Under the pieces are notes generated by a model. It had not been told where the DNA came from and made no database searches. It worked only from the letters and a program-made list of their open reading frames with translations. A DNA stretch of 64,000 bases from Hominenteromicrobium mulieris (GTDB lineage Bacteria > Bacillota > Clostridia > Oscillospirales > Acutalibacteraceae): the NCBI GenBank assembly GCA_021029595.1, contig JAJJOY010000006.1, forward strand, positions 1 through 64,000, read 5' to 3'. Made by a program: the position numbers and the translations under genes. Below are positions 49,643-57,652 of the stretch, one piece after another; the first letter of the stretch is position 1; every line of letters starts with the position of its first letter.

Positions 49643-50563
49643 TTATGCCGTCTTTTTCACCGCTTTTTTCTTTTTCAGCGTCTCAAGCGGGATCTGCGCC
49701 AAAATGACCGCCGCAAACACCAGAACGCAGCCCAAAAGCTCGCGTCCGTTCATGCTTTGGCCGAGGACCAGCCAGCCGGAAAGCGCCGCAAACACAGATT
49801 CAAGGCTCATGATAAGAGACGCCACCGCAGGCGGGGTATCCTTCTGCCCCAAGATTTGCAGCGTGTACCCCACGCCGCTCGACATCAGGCCCGTGAAAAG
49901 CAGCGGCCCTGCACTTTTTAAAATGTCCGCAAGCGTGAACGTCTCCGTAAACAGCGCCGCTGCCGTGCAAAGAATGCCGCAGACAATAAACTGCACGCAC
50001 GAAAGTGCCACGCCGTTCACCATCGGTGAGAAGCGGTCGATGATGAGGATATGTACGGAAAAGCCCAACGCACACAAAATGACAAGCAGGTCGCCCGGCG
50101 CGATGGTGAAGCCTTCCTGCACGCTTAACAAATACGTGCCCGCCGCCGCAATAACAACGCTCACCCAAACCGTTGCGGGCACGCGTTTTTTGAGGAACAA
50201 ACCGAGTATCGGCACAATCACGATGTAAAGCGCCGTCAAAAATCCGGCCTTGCCCACTGTCGTAAAGCTGATGCCGAACTGCTGCAAATTAGAGGCCACG
50301 GCAAGTGCCGAGCCGCACAGCGCGCCGCCCACCCACAGGGTCTTGCGGCTCTGCTTCCTCTCTTCGTCCGTCTGCGTTTTTTTCGGCGCTTTGCGCTGCA
50401 TAAACAGCAGCACGGGCAAAAGTGCCAGCGCGGCAATGAAATTGCGTACGCCGTTAAACGCAAACGGGCCCAAATGGTCCATGCCGAGGCTCTGCGCTAC
50501 AAACGCCGTGCCCCAAATAAGGGCGGTGATCGTCAGGAGCAAGGCTCCGCGAAATTGCTTCAT
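49643..50563 (-). CDS. EamA/DMT-family transporter
   Basis: A 306-residue inner-membrane protein with ten TM helices in two EamA repeats (ALLLTITALIWGTAFVAQSLG... and LLVILCALGFSVHILIIDRF...). It ends with a basic KKKKAVKKTA tail, as usual. Members export metabolites or amino acids; no substrate is predicted. The ATG at 50563 follows AAGGGA. It lies 24 bases after the MATE gene on the same strand, so the two exporters may be co-transcribed. Confidence 0.9.
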   Translation of the reverse strand: MKQFRGALLLTITALIWGTAFVAQSLGMDHLGPFAFNGVRNFIAALALLPVLLFMQRKAPKKTQTDEERKQSRKTLWVGGALCGSALAVASNLQQFGISFTTVGKAGFLTALYIVIVPILGLFLKKRVPATVWVSVVIAAAGTYLLSVQEGFTIAPGDLLVILCALGFSVHILIIDRFSPMVNGVALSCVQFIVCGILCTAAALFTETFTLADILKSAGPLLFTGLMSSGVGYTLQILGQKDTPPAVASLIMSLESVFAALSGWLVLGQSMNGRELLGCVLVFAAVILAQIPLETLKKKKAVKKTA

Positions 50564-50587
50564 GAAAATTCCCTTCAAGTCGTCGTT

Positions 50588-51949
50588 TTACACTTCGTTC
50601 GTCTCGCGCGTCAGATTCTTCATCCAGTTATACCGGTTGATCTTCACCACGGCAACGAAGCATTTTAAGATCTGGTCGCATTTGAGGCACGCAAAAACCA
50701 CCCAAGGCGGCGCACCGAGGTAAGACGCGATAATGGCAGACGGCAGCACCACAAGGAACACGAAGATCGTGTCGTTGCGGAAGACAAACGAAATGTCGCC
50801 GCCGGATTTAACAAGGCCGAACAGGCACGCCGCCTGATAGCACGTGCCGATAATCGTAACGGAAATGACATTGATGAACTCACGCGCATACGCCACGGCC
50901 GCATCGCTCGCGCCGTACAGCCCGATGAACGGGTCGCGCAGGAAGTGCACCGCAATGCCGGAAAGAATGCCGAGGCCAAGGAAAACGACCTGCGTTGTGC
51001 GGGAATACTCGCGAATTTTTTCCATACGTCCGGAGCCGACCGTCTTGCCGGTGATAATGCCCACCGCGCTCGAAAGGCCGTTCATTGCAATGTACATCAT
51101 ATTGTGCAACATATTCGCGATACTCACCGCCGCAATGACGCCCGCGTCATAACGGCCGAGAATCATCGTCTGCCCCAGCATGTTCACCGACCATACGACC
51201 TGCCCTCCCATGATGGGCAGACCGTAGCGCAGGAAATCGCGCGTCAATTCGCCGCCGCGCTTTAAGAGGTCGGCAAAGCGAAGCTTCAGTTTTTTATCGA
51301 TGCAGCGCACGTAAACGACCATCACAACCGCTTCAATGATGCGCGAAAACAGCGTAGCCACTGCCGCACCGGTCACACCGAGTGCCGGGAAGCCAAGCTT
51401 ACCGAAAATCAAAATATAGTTGCAGATGACGTTCACAATGAGCGTCACAAATGACACGTAAAGACCGATCTTCGCCGTCTCCACCGCGCGCATCGTCGCC
51501 ACCATCACCTGCGAAATGCAGAAGAAAATGTACGAAAGGCTCACCACGCGCACGTAAACCGTGCCCGATTCAATGACCGAAGCATCACTCGTGAACAGGG
51601 ATACGATCTGCGACGGCAATAAAAACGCCGTCACCGTAATGACCAAACCGATGAGCAAAGCAAACCGCACACCGATGGCCGCAATGCGGCGGATGCTTTT
51701 TGTATCGCGTTTACCCCAATACTGCGCAGCTAAAATGAGGATAGCACCCTCAATGCCGCCGATGAACATTTGCAGCAGCGTCTGCAGCTGGCTGCCCACA
51801 TACACACCGGAAATCGCACTGTCGCCGAGCGTGCCGATCATCACGTTATCTGCAAGGCCGACCGCAAAGGTTACGGCGTTCTGCAGCGCAATCGGTATCG
51901 CGAGCGTGACGAGCGTTTTGTAAAAGCTCTTGTCTCTTGTGAAAAACAT
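50588..51949 (-). CDS. MATE-family efflux transporter
   Basis: A 453-residue, 12-TM MATE protein. Typical blocks are TLAIPIALQNAVTFAVGLADNVMIG, LQMFIGGIEGAILILAAQYWGKRD, FGKLGFPALGVTGAAVATLFSRIIEAVVM and the repeat-2 PIMGGQVVWSVNMLGQTMILG. It would extrude drugs or metabolites using Na+ or H+. Its strong promoter is at 52017-52045. Confidence 0.93.
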   Translation of the reverse strand: MFFTRDKSFYKTLVTLAIPIALQNAVTFAVGLADNVMIGTLGDSAISGVYVGSQLQTLLQMFIGGIEGAILILAAQYWGKRDTKSIRRIAAIGVRFALLIGLVITVTAFLLPSQIVSLFTSDASVIESGTVYVRVVSLSYIFFCISQVMVATMRAVETAKIGLYVSFVTLIVNVICNYILIFGKLGFPALGVTGAAVATLFSRIIEAVVMVVYVRCIDKKLKLRFADLLKRGGELTRDFLRYGLPIMGGQVVWSVNMLGQTMILGRYDAGVIAAVSIANMLHNMMYIAMNGLSSAVGIITGKTVGSGRMEKIREYSRTTQVVFLGLGILSGIAVHFLRDPFIGLYGASDAAVAYAREFINVISVTIIGTCYQAACLFGLVKSGGDISFVFRNDTIFVFLVVLPSAIIASYLGAPPWVVFACLKCDQILKCFVAVVKINRYNWMKNLTRETNEV

Positions 51950-52016
51950 GTTTCCTCCCCCGGAGCCTGCGCCCCAAACTCAATACAATAGCGCACAAAA
52001 GCGCATCTTGCTTCTA

Positions 52017-52045
52017 ATTATAAAAAAAAGCGAAGAAAAAGTCAA
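52017..52045 (-). promoter_or_regulatory. MATE gene promoter
   Basis: Minus strand: TTGACT (52040-52045), 17-base T-rich spacer, TATAAT (52017-52022). Confidence 0.8.
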
Positions 52046-52049
52046 TACA

Positions 52050-52074
52050 AAAAAGGGCGGCAAAGCCGCCCTTT
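52050..52074 (-). terminator. terminator of the binding-protein lipoprotein gene
   Basis: Minus strand: AAGGGCGGCTTTGCCGCCCTT hairpin followed by a T-run, 14 bases after the stop codon. Confidence 0.85.
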
Positions 52075-52088
52075 CAAGCTCTCAAATT

Positions 52089-53399
52089 TTACGCATCTTC
52101 GTGTGTTGTCACGGTGCCCTCCGCCGTGCTCGTTTCCGATTCCGGCTCCGGCGTCGCCGTGGCTTCCGCACCGTCTGCGGCTTTTGCCTCCGCGGAATAG
52201 AGCACCGTCAGCGTCTCGGCATCTGCTTCGCCGGTCGCCGTAAGCCCGTTCGCTTTCTGGAACGCCTTTACGGCCTCCATCGTCACTTCTCCATACATGC
52301 CGGTGTATTCCACCGTCAGATAGCCAAGCTCCGCTAAGCGCTGCTGCATCGCGAACACATCGTCGCCCTCCGTGCCGGATTTGATCGCCGTGTATTCCGG
52401 CGCGGGCGAGGGGCTCGCCGTCGCTTCCGTTTCCGAAAGCTCGGAATCCAGCTCCAGCGCAGCGGAGTTTTCCTCCGTCAATTCGGGGTATGCAAGGCCC
52501 ATCATGTCGATGCACGCGTTGTACACCGTCTTGCCCTGCCAATTCATATAATTCGGGTCGACGGCGTAAACACGGCCGTTTTTTACCGCCGAAAGATTCG
52601 CGTACTGCGCGTCCTGCATGATCTGCCCGCGCACATCTTCTGAGCAGAAAATCATCGTCGGGTCGCTCAATCGCAAATCGTCAAACGTAAACGTGCCGCC
52701 CGTAAGGCCCTTAAAAATGTTCGTCAGACCGATATACGACATCATCACGCTGCCAAGCTCATCGCCCGTCACCGCAGAGCCGTTTACATCCGAAATATAG
52801 CACGCCGTCACCACGGTGTTGCTTTCCGGTGCCAAGCGCGAAAGGTCGTCGAGCGAGGAGAAGATCTTCTGCGCTGCCTTCACGCCTACATTATAGCCCG
52901 TAGAGCCGCCGTTCAAAGCCGTGCCCACCTGCGCGTACAGGCGTTCAAAATCCTCGCGGTTTTTCGCACGCGTCAAAAGGAGCACCGTAATGCCCGCGTT
53001 TTCAAGCGTCTGCTTTTCGCTGTCGTCCATCGTCTCCGCCAAAACGAGATCCACACCTGCAGAGATCACACTCTGCGCATCCGTTGCGGAAACCTTCGGC
53101 AGAACTTGTAAATCGGGCTGTGTGCAGTCGTCGCTTGCAAGCGATAAGCTCGTCTCGTACCCCATCGCCAGCACCACATCCGCTAAACTGCCGGAGAGTA
53201 CCGCCACCTTCTGGGGTTTTGCGTTTAACGTCACTTCGTTCACGGTCACCGGGTATTCCTGCGAAACGGCGCCTGATTCAATATTCGCCGGCTGCGAGCA
53301 CGCCGTCGCGCTGAACGCCACCAAAACGCTCAAAACGACCGCCGCAGCGCAGCGCATCCATTTTTTCATATCCATAAGCATTCGCCGCAAAAGCGGCAT
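52089..53399 (-). CDS. lipoprotein: ABC-type metal/cobalamin-binding domain fused to a peptidoglycan-binding domain
   Basis: About 436 residues. An N-terminal lipoprotein signal ends VAFSATACSQ (lipobox Cys), so it is membrane-anchored outside. Residues about 45-310 form a periplasmic-binding fold of the BtuF/siderophore class: QKVAVLSGSLADVVLAMGY, VLPKVSATDAQSVISAGVDLVLAE, LRLSDPTMIFCSEDV, AVKNGRVYAVDPNYMNW. A Pro/Ser/Glu linker leads to a PG_binding_1 domain (GDDVFAMQQRLAELGYL...GEVTMEAVKAFQKANGL). The Glu/Thr-rich tail is likely disordered. No permease or ATPase gene is adjacent. Start uncertain among several ATGs (53369-53417); 53399 has the best purine run. Confidence 0.85.
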   Translation of the reverse strand: MPLLRRMLMDMKKWMRCAAAVVLSVLVAFSATACSQPANIESGAVSQEYPVTVNEVTLNAKPQKVAVLSGSLADVVLAMGYETSLSLASDDCTQPDLQVLPKVSATDAQSVISAGVDLVLAETMDDSEKQTLENAGITVLLLTRAKNREDFERLYAQVGTALNGGSTGYNVGVKAAQKIFSSLDDLSRLAPESNTVVTACYISDVNGSAVTGDELGSVMMSYIGLTNIFKGLTGGTFTFDDLRLSDPTMIFCSEDVRGQIMQDAQYANLSAVKNGRVYAVDPNYMNWQGKTVYNACIDMMGLAYPELTEENSAALELDSELSETEATASPSPAPEYTAIKSGTEGDDVFAMQQRLAELGYLTVEYTGMYGEVTMEAVKAFQKANGLTATGEADAETLTVLYSAEAKAADGAEATATPEPESETSTAEGTVTTHEDA

Positions 53400-53474
53400 C
53401 CTCACTTTCCGGGTCATATCCGCACAGCTTTAGCCGTGCGAAAACAAAAGGTCTAAGCATCATAATACACAGTT

Positions 53475-53504
53475 ATTGTAACCGCATTGCCCTGTATATG
53501 TCAA
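53475..53504 (-). promoter_or_regulatory. promoter of the binding-protein lipoprotein gene
   Basis: Minus strand: TTGACA (53499-53504), 18-base spacer, TACAAT (53475-53480). Part of the gap of about 390 bases before the tRNA gene. Confidence 0.7.
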
Positions 53505-53523
53505 CCTTTTTGCCAAAAAACGC

Positions 53524-53552
53524 TTGACTTTTTCTCTCAAAACCGATAAAAT
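53524..53552 (+). promoter_or_regulatory. possible promoter of the tRNA-Ser gene
   Basis: TTGACT (53524-53529), 17-base spacer, TAAAAT (53547-53552). It lies 238 bases before the tRNA, further than usual; the sequence between shows no gene. Confidence 0.5.
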
Positions 53553-53790
53553 AGTATGCGCAAAGCGTGTTTTTCCATGCTTTAGCCGAATATAGAAACG
53601 TATCGAAGCGGTCATAACGGGACTGACTCGAAATTTCGACAGGACCTGTGATTTTCGTCCCCCTGATTCTCCTTGATATTCCTCAACACAGAAAATCTCA
53701 AAATCGAATATTTTTTGCCGTCTCTCCTGTTTTCTCTCCAACGAATTTTTGAGCAAATTTCTGGAAAGAAAACCGGACGAAAATAGACAC

Positions 53791-53878
53791 GGAGAGTTGT
53801 CCGAGTGGTCGAAGGTGCAGCACTCGAAATGCTGTAGACCGAAAGGTCTCTAGGGTTCGAATCCCTAACTCTCCGCCA
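53791..53878 (+). tRNA. tRNA-Ser (anticodon CGA)
   Basis: Acceptor GGAGAGT pairs with ACTCTCC, followed by discriminator G and an encoded CCA (53876-53878). The anticodon arm CAGCA-CTCGAAA-TGCTG gives anticodon CGA. The long variable arm (AGACCGAAAGGTCT) is typical of serine tRNAs, and the T arm has GGGTTCGAATCCC. The antisense open frame over this region is an artefact. Confidence 0.97.
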
Positions 53879-53879
53879 C

Positions 53880-53916
53880 AAAAAGCCTGTAATCACGCCG
53901 ATTACAGGCTTTTTTA
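53880..53916 (+). terminator. tRNA-Ser terminator
   Basis: AAAAGCCTGTAATC / GATTACAGGCTTTT stem with a five-base loop and T-run. Confidence 0.92.
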
Positions 53917-53967
53917 TTTTTGCCCAAAGGATAAGCCTGCACGATCTTCGGTTTTCAGGGGAGAAAA

Positions 53968-54195
53968 TCAGAAGTTCTCCCCGGCACCGATCGACCCCCA
54001 GCGGCTGCTGAAGTCGCCGCCCTCTGGCAGAGCAAGCCCTGTCTCCATCGCCTGTGCCGAGGTGATCTTGGATTTGTAATCCAAGTGGGCGTAGATATTC
54101 GCCGTGGTGGTAAAGTCGCTATGTCCCAGCCACTCCTGAATGTGCTTGAGGGGGACGCCATTGGCCAGCAGCAAACTGGCGCAGCTGTGCCGTTA
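53968..54195 (-). pseudogene. tyrosine recombinase (integrase), C-terminal fragment
   Basis: Minus-strand remnant of about 75 residues: HSCASLLLANGVPLKHIQEWLGHSDFTTTANIYAHLDYKSKI and a short tail to GENF. It has the end of the Arg-His box (HS.AS), the GHS motif and the nucleophile Tyr context (TANIYAHLD). Everything upstream, including both catalytic arginines, is missing; homology stops abruptly at about 54195. It ends 90 bases from tRNA-Ser and points at it, the usual place for an element that integrated into this tRNA. The break coincides with the edge of the conjugative element. Confidence 0.85.
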
Positions 54196-54197
54196 CG

Positions 54198-54334
54198 GTA
54201 TAATAACGACAAACAGAAAAAGCCCCGTATATCAAGGGTTTTCGGTTATCTGGCAAGGTTTTTCATCCTTTTCCAAACCGAAAAATCGAGCCGCGAAGTA
54301 GTTATATCGTAGGGGGTGTTATAGTAACGACAAA
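54198..54334 (+). repeat. imperfect direct repeat at the left element edge
   Basis: GGTATAATAACGACAAA (54198-54214) and GTTATAGTAACGACAAA (54318-54334) agree at 15 of 17 bases. They may be att-type sites or recombinase-binding units. The 103 bases between them contain no gene. Confidence 0.5.
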
Positions 54335-54378
54335 AATAAAATACCGTTTGGGCAGGCTGTCAGCCCGTCCAAGAAATC

Positions 54379-54417
54379 AGGACATTTCCTCTGAAAAGAA
54401 GAAATGTCCTTTTTTTG
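54379..54417 (+). terminator. terminator-like hairpin before the parB-like gene
   Basis: AGGACATTTC / GAAATGTCCT stem, 12-base loop, T8. It would stop transcription entering the element from the left, or act as an attenuator for the ParB-like gene that starts 34 bases later. Confidence 0.75.
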
Positions 54418-54450
54418 TACCCAAAATCAGATGCCGACAGGAGGAACACA

Positions 54451-55365
54451 ATGCCTGAAAAAACAGTGCAGAAGGAACCGGACAAAAAGCCCGTGCCATC
54501 CAAAAAGCCGAAACCGCAGCAGGAAGTAGTCGTTCAGATTCCGCTCTCCGAACTGCATCCGTTCCCGGATCATCCCTTTCAGGTGCGGGAGGATGCGTCC
54601 ATGCAGGAAACCGCCGAAAGCGTCAAGGAGTACGGCGTCCTCGTCCCCGCGCTGGCGCGGCCACGGGAGGACGGCGGCTATGAGCTGATCGCAGGCCACC
54701 GCCGTAAACACGCCTGTGAGCTGGCGGGACTGACCACAATGCCCGTCATTGTCCGCAACATCGACCGGGACGCTGCCACCATCATCATGGTGGACAGCAA
54801 TCTCCAGCGAGAAAACATTCTTCCCTCCGAACGCGCCAAAGCCTACAAGATGAAGATGGAGGCCATCAAGCGGCAGGGCGCACGGACGGATCTGACTTCG
54901 CCGAAAATTTCGGCGAAGTTCCGCAGCGATGATGAAGTTGGGCAGGAAGCCGGTGTGAGCGGTGACACCATTCGCAACTACATTGCCCTGACGCAGTTAG
55001 TCCCGGAGCTTCAGCAGATGGTGGATGAGAAGAAAATCGCCCTCAGTCCTGCCTACCAGATTGCGGCGCTGACGCCCAAGGAGCAGGGCTTGCTTCTGGA
55101 AACCATCGACAGCGAACAGGCCACCCCCTCGCTCTCTCAGGCGCAGCGGATGAAAAAGCTCAGTCAGAGCGGCGAGCTGAACGAGGACACCATGCTTTCG
55201 ATTATGATGGAACAGAAGAAACCGGAGAAAAACGACATCACGCTCTCCGGTGAAAAGCTCCGCAAATACTTCCCGCGTTCCTATACCCCGTTCCAGATTG
55301 AGAACACCATCTTCAAATTACTGGACGCATGGCAGAAAAAGCGCCAGCGCGATCAGAGCCGTTGA
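54451..55365 (+). CDS. ParB/RepB/Spo0J-family partition protein (element-borne)
   Basis: A 304-residue protein. A basic Pro/Lys-rich head precedes the ParB N-terminal domain: IPLSELHPFPDHPFQVREDASMQETAESVKEYG, LIAGHRRKHACELAGL (the GHRR CTP-binding-type box) and MVDSNLQRENILPSERAKAYKMKMEA. A helix-turn-helix region follows (SDDEVGQEAGVSGDTIRNYIAL). It has no partner ParA in the window. AGGAGG precedes the ATG at 54451. In these elements it probably aids maintenance of the excised circle. Confidence 0.9.
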   Translation: MPEKTVQKEPDKKPVPSKKPKPQQEVVVQIPLSELHPFPDHPFQVREDASMQETAESVKEYGVLVPALARPREDGGYELIAGHRRKHACELAGLTTMPVIVRNIDRDAATIIMVDSNLQRENILPSERAKAYKMKMEAIKRQGARTDLTSPKISAKFRSDDEVGQEAGVSGDTIRNYIALTQLVPELQQMVDEKKIALSPAYQIAALTPKEQGLLLETIDSEQATPSLSQAQRMKKLSQSGELNEDTMLSIMMEQKKPEKNDITLSGEKLRKYFPRSYTPFQIENTIFKLLDAWQKKRQRDQSR

Positions 55366-55417
55366 GCGGACAAGCAGTTTGTTTGTCCGCTATTTTCATG
55401 CCCGGAAGGAGGCACCC

Positions 55418-56032
55418 ATGTATATCAACACGTTCAAATATACCCCCAAGGATGTGAGCTGCCAGCTTTGCACCGAGTATGTGAAAAAGCTGGGATGCAC
55501 CGCCCTGCGCTGCCCGTGGCTGGCCGAGCGCATCGAGGCCGGTGTGGTCGGCTACCGTGAAGCGGTCTTAGAGACATTCCCCCATGAACGCCGCCTGTTC
55601 CAGCGCCTGAACCTGCTTATCAAGCACTATCCCGGAAGCCTGTGGAGCAACGAGCAGCATGAGCGCAGGATGCAGTACCAGCGCACGGTACAGGGCTACC
55701 GCCGCCGCAGGGATACCAACGCCTACTATGCGGCCATGTACCTGCTGACCTCTAACGACGACATTTACCGCCGCACGGCAAATTGCTTCTGTAAGCACGG
55801 GATTGAGTTCGGTTATGCGGTGCTGAAAAATACCTCGCCGCACAATTACGCGCTGTTCATGGCGGCGCGTGACCTCTGCGATAAGACAGAGGCTGTCACG
55901 ATGGCGGACTTAGCGGAACCGGAGGTGATCGACCCGGAGGCGCTGCGCCTGATCGTCAACGCCACTCTGATCGCCCGTTATGGGCTTGCCGCCTTTCAGA
56001 TCAGAGCGCGAGGTGCCGAATATGAACGCTGA
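55418..56032 (+). CDS. conserved element protein of unknown function (cysteine-rich N-terminus)
   Basis: A 204-residue protein that I do not recognise by function. The first 35 residues carry four cysteines (SCQLCTEYVKKLGCTALRCPW) that could bind metal. The middle is basic (RRMQYQRTVQGYRRRRDTNAYYAAMYLLTSNDD). Two more cysteines occur in ANCFCKHGIEFGYAVLKN. The ATG at 55418 has AAGGAGG upstream. Its end overlaps the next gene by 11 bases. Similar genes are common in Tn1549-like elements, near parB. Confidence 0.7.
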   Translation: MYINTFKYTPKDVSCQLCTEYVKKLGCTALRCPWLAERIEAGVVGYREAVLETFPHERRLFQRLNLLIKHYPGSLWSNEQHERRMQYQRTVQGYRRRRDTNAYYAAMYLLTSNDDIYRRTANCFCKHGIEFGYAVLKNTSPHNYALFMAARDLCDKTEAVTMADLAEPEVIDPEALRLIVNATLIARYGLAAFQIRARGAEYER

Positions 56033-56285
56033 TGATTTTGTCGGCGGTCACAGCATCCTTGCGCTGGAGCGCTTTATGGACGAAACCCGCCACATGATTA
56101 TTTTTGATGTCCTGTCGTGGAAATCCCCCGTGGGTGAAAAGGGCGAACGGCTGCGGCTGTTCCTATCCGACGTGGGATATGCCAAGGCGCAGGCATCCGA
56201 GAAACGCGGAGAAATCAAAATCCGCAAACACGCCGCCGTCATTGAGGGGCATATCCTTCCTGACCGGAAAAAGCGGCGTCACTAA
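56022..56285 (+). CDS. small element protein of unknown function
   Basis: 87 residues, MNADDFVGGHSILALERF..., acidic at first and basic at the end (LPDRKKRRH). It starts inside the previous gene (11-base overlap), pointing to translational coupling. The block FDVLSWKSPVGEKGERLRLFLSDVGYAKAQ has no family I can name. Confidence 0.65.
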   Translation: MNADDFVGGHSILALERFMDETRHMIIFDVLSWKSPVGEKGERLRLFLSDVGYAKAQASEKRGEIKIRKHAAVIEGHILPDRKKRRH

Positions 56286-56304
56286 AATGATTGGAGGAAT
56301 TACC

Positions 56305-56808
56305 ATGAGCAGAGTAACAGAGCTGGAAAAAGCGCTGACCACGCTGTTCCGCAAGGGTACGGAGGTCGGCTACACGGAAACGGAGATCGACGAGTTTCTG
56401 GAAAACATTGACTATCACGCCCTGCTGCAAGCTGTTTGGAACAAGGCCGAAACGGTCTATGCCTATCGCGCAGACGGCAAAAATGCGCTGAGCTTGGACT
56501 ATCGCAGCACGGAGCTGTTCAAGCAGCGAGCGACGCTTCTCTATGAGGACGTGGGCGACAGCTATATCGGCGCGGTGTTTGCTGCCCACTCGATGGAGCT
56601 GTGGCTGCTGGAGGATATGGGCTTTGCCGTCGTTGCCAAATTCAGCGTGAACGCCGGAGAAGGCGAATACGTCACCGAGTATCGCGTCTACAAGGGCAGC
56701 GATTGGGCAGACAGCGAGATTTCTCTGGATTTGGAGGACTTGGTGGCCGAGCTTGCCGCCCTGTGCGATCCCTACTACGAACACGAGCAGCCCATCTATG
56801 AGCTGTGA
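56305..56808 (+). CDS. element protein of unknown function
   Basis: A 167-residue acidic protein starting MSRVTELEKALTTLFRKG at 56305, with TTGGAGGAA upstream. No motif is recognisable; the last 60 residues are strongly acidic (SDWADSEISLDLEDLVAELAALCDPYYEHEQP). In this setting such acidic proteins are sometimes antirestriction or regulatory factors, but nothing here proves it. Confidence 0.65.
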   Translation: MSRVTELEKALTTLFRKGTEVGYTETEIDEFLENIDYHALLQAVWNKAETVYAYRADGKNALSLDYRSTELFKQRATLLYEDVGDSYIGAVFAAHSMELWLLEDMGFAVVAKFSVNAGEGEYVTEYRVYKGSDWADSEISLDLEDLVAELAALCDPYYEHEQPIYEL

Positions 56809-56842
56809 TGTGGGGAAGGAGTGAGGACGGAGCGGCTTCCCC

Positions 56843-57625
56843 ATGCGGGAAACCATTCAGAACGCAAACGGCAAGCAGTTTCACGCCGTCAGCCTGTCCG
56901 GTGGCAAGGACAGTACCGCCATGCTGCTTTTGATGATCGAACGGGATATGCCCATCAACATGGTGCTGTCAGCGGACACCGGCATGGAGTTCCCGGAAAT
57001 GTACGAACACCTTGCCAAACTGGACGAGCATCTTTTCCGGGAGCGCGGCATCCATATCACCACGCTGCGGCATCCCAAGAGCTTTGAATACCTGATGTTC
57101 GACGAACCCAAGCAGAAGCCCCGCAGTCTGGAAAACCGTGCAAGACTGGGCATCCCGCCCTACGGCAACGGCTGGCCGGGTATCCGCGTCCGCTGGTGTA
57201 CCGGACAGCTCAAAACGCACCTCATCACCAAGGAGGTCAACCGGCTCAAAGGCGAGCTGGGCGCGATCCACTACGTCGGCATCGCCGCCGATGAAGCGCG
57301 GCGCTGCAAGGACGAGCGGTATCCCCTTGTAGAGTGGGGCATTACGGAGGCGCAGGCGCTTCAAGCCTGCTATGACCGGGGCTTTGACTTCGGCGGGCTG
57401 TATGAGATCTACCACCGTGCGTCCTGCTGGTGCTGCCCGTTCCAACGCATCGACGAGCTGCGGAAGCTGCGAAAACACCACCCGGAGCTGTGGGAAAAGC
57501 TGCTGGAGCTGGATCGCCGTGCGCTGGCGCAGTTCGGCACCGGCCCGCTGGGACAGTTCAAGCAGAACTGGAGCGTGGAGCGGCTGGATACGCGGTTTGC
57601 CAAGGAAGACGGCCAAACAGGTTGA
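56843..57625 (+). CDS. phosphoadenosine phosphosulfate reductase-family (PP-loop) protein
   Basis: A 260-residue protein with the PP-loop VSLSGGKDSTAMLLLMI near residue 20, then VLSADTGMEFPEMYEHL, IRVRWCTGQLKTHLI and YHRASCWCCPFQRIDELRKL. The CT and CWCC cysteines could hold a metal or cluster. It adenylates a substrate as PAPS reductase, DndC and tRNA thiolases do. Its position in a conjugative element, away from any cysteine-synthesis gene, argues against a role in sulfate assimilation. Starts 34 bases after the previous gene. Confidence 0.82.
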   Translation: MRETIQNANGKQFHAVSLSGGKDSTAMLLLMIERDMPINMVLSADTGMEFPEMYEHLAKLDEHLFRERGIHITTLRHPKSFEYLMFDEPKQKPRSLENRARLGIPPYGNGWPGIRVRWCTGQLKTHLITKEVNRLKGELGAIHYVGIAADEARRCKDERYPLVEWGITEAQALQACYDRGFDFGGLYEIYHRASCWCCPFQRIDELRKLRKHHPELWEKLLELDRRALAQFGTGPLGQFKQNWSVERLDTRFAKEDGQTG

Positions 57626-57652
57626 CTGCCCTGCGGAAAGGATTGAAGCAAT

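Noticed and set aside
53612-53896. Leftward 94-codon frame with a VRDSNPRD-type peptide
   Set aside because: The classic false protein read antisense through a tRNA-Ser gene.
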